Assembly: GCF_005768555.2 (NCBI RefSeq) | Contig: NZ_VCHX02000109.1 | Coordinates: forward strand, 1 to 64,000 | Direction: 5' to 3' | Length of the DNA stretch: 64,000 nt | Source: Streptomyces sporangiiformans | GTDB taxonomy: Bacteria > Actinomycetota > Actinomycetes > Streptomycetales > Streptomycetaceae | Shown: piece after piece, positions 61,719-64,000 of the stretch | Position numbering within the stretch: position 1 is the first letter of the stretch | How the letters are laid out: every line of letters begins with the position of its first letter | Translations under genes and position numbers: made by a program | The notes under the pieces: generated by a model | What the model was told of the DNA's origin: nothing | Databases searched by the model: none | Seen by the model: only the letters and a program-made list of their open reading frames with translations

Positions 61719-61746
61719 AGTCTACGAAGCGGCCGACCGTCAGCAA
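61719..61746 (-). promoter_or_regulatory. housekeeping-type promoter of purN-purH
   Basis: On the minus strand TTGCTG and TAGACT are separated by 16 bases, close to the HrdB consensus. The leader to the GTG start would be about 60 bases and does not hold the ZTP riboswitch blocks seen before glyA. Confidence 0.6.
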
Positions 61747-62223
61747 CGATACCGGCACACAGGGAGGCCCTCACGGGACGGGGGCTTGGCTGGAAGGTAG
61801 CGTCTGGAGAGGATCCGCCCGGGGAACTCGCTTCGCGCAGGGGAACGCCTTCGGCGCATGGGACGTTGACCAGGGACGGGGACGAAACTCGGACACGACG
61901 TCCGCCCGCACCACGGCCCGCTTCACCGGCCGGCTCCACCGATTTGATCCTGCCAGCAAGATCCACCGAGCCCGCGCAGGCGAGGCTCGCCCGCCAGAAC
62001 CGATCCGCCGAGACCCGATCCACCCAGACCGATCCTCCAAGGGGAAGACGCACACCTGATGCCGGACCGCAGCCTCCGACTCCTCCGACTCCTCCCCTCC
62101 ACCGCCTCCGGCCCCTCGGGGGCCGCGGGAGGAGTGGGGCGGCGTGCGCTCGACCCCTCCCACGTCCCGACGTTCCTCCCGTCCTTCGCGTCCGGCCACC
62201 AGGGCGGCGTACGGGAAGGGCTG
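61747..62223. other. intergenic region upstream of the hypothetical membrane gene
   Basis: About 480 bases. The frame of the next gene is open back to an ATG at 62059, but the residues there look random and I do not treat them as coding. No clear operator, RNA structure or second gene is visible. Confidence 0.5.
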
Positions 62224-63012
62224 GTGCTGCGTGAGCGGCAGCCTTCCTCGCCGGCCACGCCGCCGCGCGAGGGTGAGGGTTCGACACCCGAGAGCGGCGG
62301 CTCCGGGCCGGAGGACGGCGCCTCGTCGCCGCAGTCCCCCGGCGCCCCCGCGGACGACAACCCCTTCGCCCCGCCTCCGGAGGGCACGCCCGACCGGCCG
62401 TGGCAGCCGCGACGGCCCGCGAACGGGCAGGGGTCGGACGACGGGCAGGGTGACGGCGACCGCTCCCCGTGGGGCAGCCAGTGGAGCGACCGGCAGCCGG
62501 GGCCCGCGCAGGGCGGCGGCTTCGGTGACCGCCCCGGCTCCTCAGGCGGGCCGGGCGGACCCGGCGGGCAGGGCGGTCCGGAAGGACCCGGCGGCGGCTC
62601 CGGTGCCGGTCTGCGCTGGGACCCGGCGGACCCGGCCCAGCGCCGTGCGCGGTACGCGCTGCTCTCCGGCATGTGGGCGTTCTTCTTCGCACTCTTCAGC
62701 TGGCCGTACGTGGCGCTGCTGCTCGGCGCGCTGGCCCTGTACTGGGGCAGCAGCGCCCTGCGCGCCAAGCCCCGCACACCGGACCCGGACACCCCGGCGC
62801 CCACCTCCGGCGCCAGGCCCCAGACGACGGCGGCGATCAGCGGCCTGGTCACGGCGTCACTCGCCCTCATCATGGTCGCGGCCACGTTCACCGCTCAGCT
62901 CGTCTACCGCGACTACTACACGTGCGTGAACGACGCCCTCACGAACACGGCGAAGGAATCCTGCGACCACCTCCTGCCGGAGGAGCTGCGGAACCTGCTG
63001 GGCACCCGCTGA
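62224..63012 (+). CDS. hypothetical membrane protein of the purN neighbourhood
   Basis: This 262-residue protein has a long Pro/Gly/Asp-rich cytoplasmic N-terminus (including [15 protein letters not shown]), then two or three membrane helices ([24 protein letters not shown] given in part; [21 protein letters not shown]) and a short Cys-containing outer tail ([19 protein letters not shown]). The GTG at 62224 has GGGAAGGG 6 bases upstream and gives a start that fits similar proteins I recall. The ATG at 62059 would add 55 residues. The protein is conserved beside purN in Streptomyces; its role is unknown. Confidence 0.78.
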   Translation: MLRERQPSSPATPPREGEGSTPESGGSGPEDGASSPQSPGAPADDNPFAPPPEGTPDRPWQPRRPANGQGSDDGQGDGDRSPWGSQWSDRQPGPAQGGGFGDRPGSSGGPGGPGGQGGPEGPGGGSGAGLRWDPADPAQRRARYALLSGMWAFFFALFSWPYVALLLGALALYWGSSALRAKPRTPDPDTPAPTSGARPQTTAAISGLVTASLALIMVAATFTAQLVYRDYYTCVNDALTNTAKESCDHLLPEELRNLLGTR

Positions 63013-63039
63013 CGGCTCCGCCGGTCGTGCCTCGACCGC

Positions 63040-63087
63040 GGGCCGGCTGCGGTCGCTCGCGCAGTTCCCCGCGCCCCTAAAGGGGCG
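63040..63087. repeat. Streptomyces-type dispersed palindromic repeat
   Basis: The core CGCCCCTAAAGGGGCG next to GCGCAGTTCCCCGCG matches, as I recall, a very common dispersed repeat in Streptomyces (on the minus strand a GGGGCGCGGGGAACTGCGCG word). It lies 30 bases after the stop of the upstream gene and may also act as its terminator. Confidence 0.65.
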
Positions 63088-63122
63088 TACCCCCACTCTC
63101 CCGCAGTTGGTCACCGGCGGGA

Positions 63123-63245
63123 GGGGTCGTGTGCCGGTGCGTCATCGCCCGTCGCGTAGGGCTTGTCTCAGGAAACCCGCACGCTGTACCAACACCGGGC
63201 CGTACGCCCCCGCGGCGACGGGCGGACGCACCGGCACACGACCCC
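63123..63245. repeat. 123-bp element with long imperfect terminal inverted repeats
   Basis: The left arm (63123-63156, starting GGGGTCGTGTGCCGGTGCG) and the right arm (63211-63245, ending CGCACCGGCACACGACCCC) are nearly exact complements over about 32 bases, with small differences in the CATCGCCC/GGGCGG part. The 54-base centre is not coding. The form fits a MITE-like element or a very strong hairpin. Confidence 0.7.
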
Positions 63246-63320
63246 GACCCACCCACGACACCGCCCACTGACCACTGACCACTGCCCACACAGCGACTTG
63301 AGTCGTCGTCAGGCGGCCCG

Positions 63321-64000
63321 TCAGGCAGATTTTTCCGGGGGCTCCGTGGGACCGGCGTCCTCGGCGGAGCCGAAGGAGTCAGAGGGCAGGAAGTCGTACG
63401 GCTCGAATCCGGACCCGTCGGGCAAGGTGGACGGAGGCTCCCGGCGCTGACGCCGACGGGGCAGCCGTACCCACGAGAACCAGGTCCTGGGCGAGGGCAA
63501 CCGCACCCGGGAGAACCAGGCCTTGGGCGAGGCCAACCGTAGCCACGAGAAGCAGTCCTCGGGCGAGGGCAACCACGTCCGGCACCGCCCGGCCCAGCGC
63601 TTCCATCCTCCTGGCTCACGCACGCGCCAGGCCCGCAGCCCGACCGCCACCGGCACCCCCACCACGGCGACCCAGCCCGCCGCCGCAGGCCCCGTCTGCC
63701 ACCAGACGGGGCCGAAGGCCGTCAGCGCGGCCACCCCGAGGGGCCCACCGGCCAGTGCGGCGAGGGCCGAGAAGCCGAGCCCGCACAGCCCGGCCGCGAG
63801 CACCACGGTCCCGGCTGTCCGCAAGAGCGACCAGGCCTCGGCGCGTGCGGGTGCCACCGGCACCGCGGCCGCAGCCGCAGCCGTCGTCGCCGTGGCCGCC
63901 GTCACGGCAAACCACGCCACCACCACCCCCGCGGCCAGCGGCACCACCCCCGCCGCCCAGTTCAGCGGCGTGCCCGGGCCCGCCCCCGGTACGGCGGCCA
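63321..64000 (-). CDS. DUF6350 family membrane protein, 5' partial
   Basis: The frame is open to the right edge of the window, so the start is missing. The visible 226 residues contain several membrane helices (for example [18 protein letters not shown] and [21 protein letters not shown]), with [10 protein letters not shown] just upstream of the first. This is the pattern of DUF6350 proteins, which I recall as conserved beside purN in Streptomyces. The C-terminal cytoplasmic tail contains three copies of a 12-residue unit (such as [12 protein letters not shown]), encoded by a 36-bp repeat. The function is not established. Confidence 0.78.
   Translation of the reverse strand, partial: AAVPGAGPGTPLNWAAGVVPLAAGVVVAWFAVTAATATTAAAAAAVPVAPARAEAWSLLRTAGTVVLAAGLCGLGFSALAALAGGPLGVAALTAFGPVWWQTGPAAAGWVAVVGVPVAVGLRAWRVREPGGWKRWAGRCRTWLPSPEDCFSWLRLASPKAWFSRVRLPSPRTWFSWVRLPRRRQRREPPSTLPDGSGFEPYDFLPSDSFGSAEDAGPTEPPEKSA
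63466..63573. repeat. 36-bp tandem repeat in the DUF6350 gene
   Basis: Three 36-base units begin at 63466, 63502 and 63538 (each with an ACCAGG or GCAGTC core and ending GGC-AAC). They encode the repeated 12-residue LxSPxxWFSxVR unit in the cytoplasmic tail. Units differ at several bases, so the array is not very recent. Confidence 0.8.

Noticed and set aside
61651..61760. A possible ZTP riboswitch before purN
   Set aside because: No pfl blocks are present; only a promoter-like pair fits.

Overview
The window is chromosomal DNA from an actinomycete, almost certainly a Streptomyces. It is very GC-rich with strong third-position G/C, uses GTG starts and ATGA/GTGA overlaps, and carries families typical of the genus: ECF and SigE-type sigma factors, membrane-bound XRE regulators with DUF2690, DUF3017 beside folD, DUF6350 beside purN/purH, and rare TTA codons. 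Gene content and order (purH, purN, folD, mdh, glyA, trpS, a D-Ala-D-Ala carboxypeptidase) match my memory of the conserved central chromosome of Streptomyces, with accessory genes between the core blocks.

Layout. 1-6.2 kb: a partial DUF393 gene, a TetR regulator, an MMPL exporter and an OmpR/histidine kinase pair. 6.2-11.4 kb: an RsbW-like ATPase, a membrane metallophosphoesterase, an S11 carboxypeptidase, a YihY protein and a GtrA protein. 11.4-15.3 kb: UbiA and PAP2 genes divergent from dprE1/dprE2-like genes, which together make decaprenyl-phosphoryl-arabinose in mycobacteria. 15.4-17.2 kb: a 2H phosphoesterase and trpS. 17.3-20.5 kb: an ECF sigma factor, a putative anti-sigma factor and two paralogous exported proteins, with two matching ECF-type promoters. 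20.9-25.5 kb: glyA behind a ZTP riboswitch, an ornithine aminotransferase, a glutathionylspermidine-synthase-like protein and a lipoprotein. 25.6-27.5 kb: a SigE-family sigma factor coupled to a membrane beta-propeller. 27.7-30.9 kb: a MocR regulator, two AhpD-like proteins and a PEP-mutase-like gene whose 5' end is interrupted by a small palindromic element. 30.9-39.4 kb: a betaine/choline ABC transporter, choline and betaine-aldehyde dehydrogenases and a MarR-GNAT fusion. 39.4-42.8 kb: hypothetical membrane genes, two of which share a short motif. 43.1-44.1 kb: mdh. 44.7-48.9 kb: four consecutive HTH-transmembrane proteins with different outer domains. 49.3-50.9 kb: folD and DUF3017. 51.2-59.4 kb: signalling genes, including an FHA protein coupled to a kinase-lytic-transglycosylase fusion and a kinase ending in a peptidoglycan-binding domain, together with several gene remnants. 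59.5-64 kb: purH, purN, a hypothetical membrane gene and a partial DUF6350 gene.

Two themes connect the region. One is one-carbon and purine metabolism: glyA, folD, purN and purH are all present, and the riboswitch ties glyA to the purine intermediate ZTP/ZMP. The other is envelope sensing: at least seven proteins join a cytoplasmic signalling module, through one membrane segment, to an extracytoplasmic domain (peptidoglycan-binding, lytic-transglycosylase-like, DUF2690 or beta-propeller). Four genes in the accessory parts contain TTA leucine codons and may depend on the developmental tRNA bldA. I found no rRNA, tRNA, CRISPR array, transposase or prophage.
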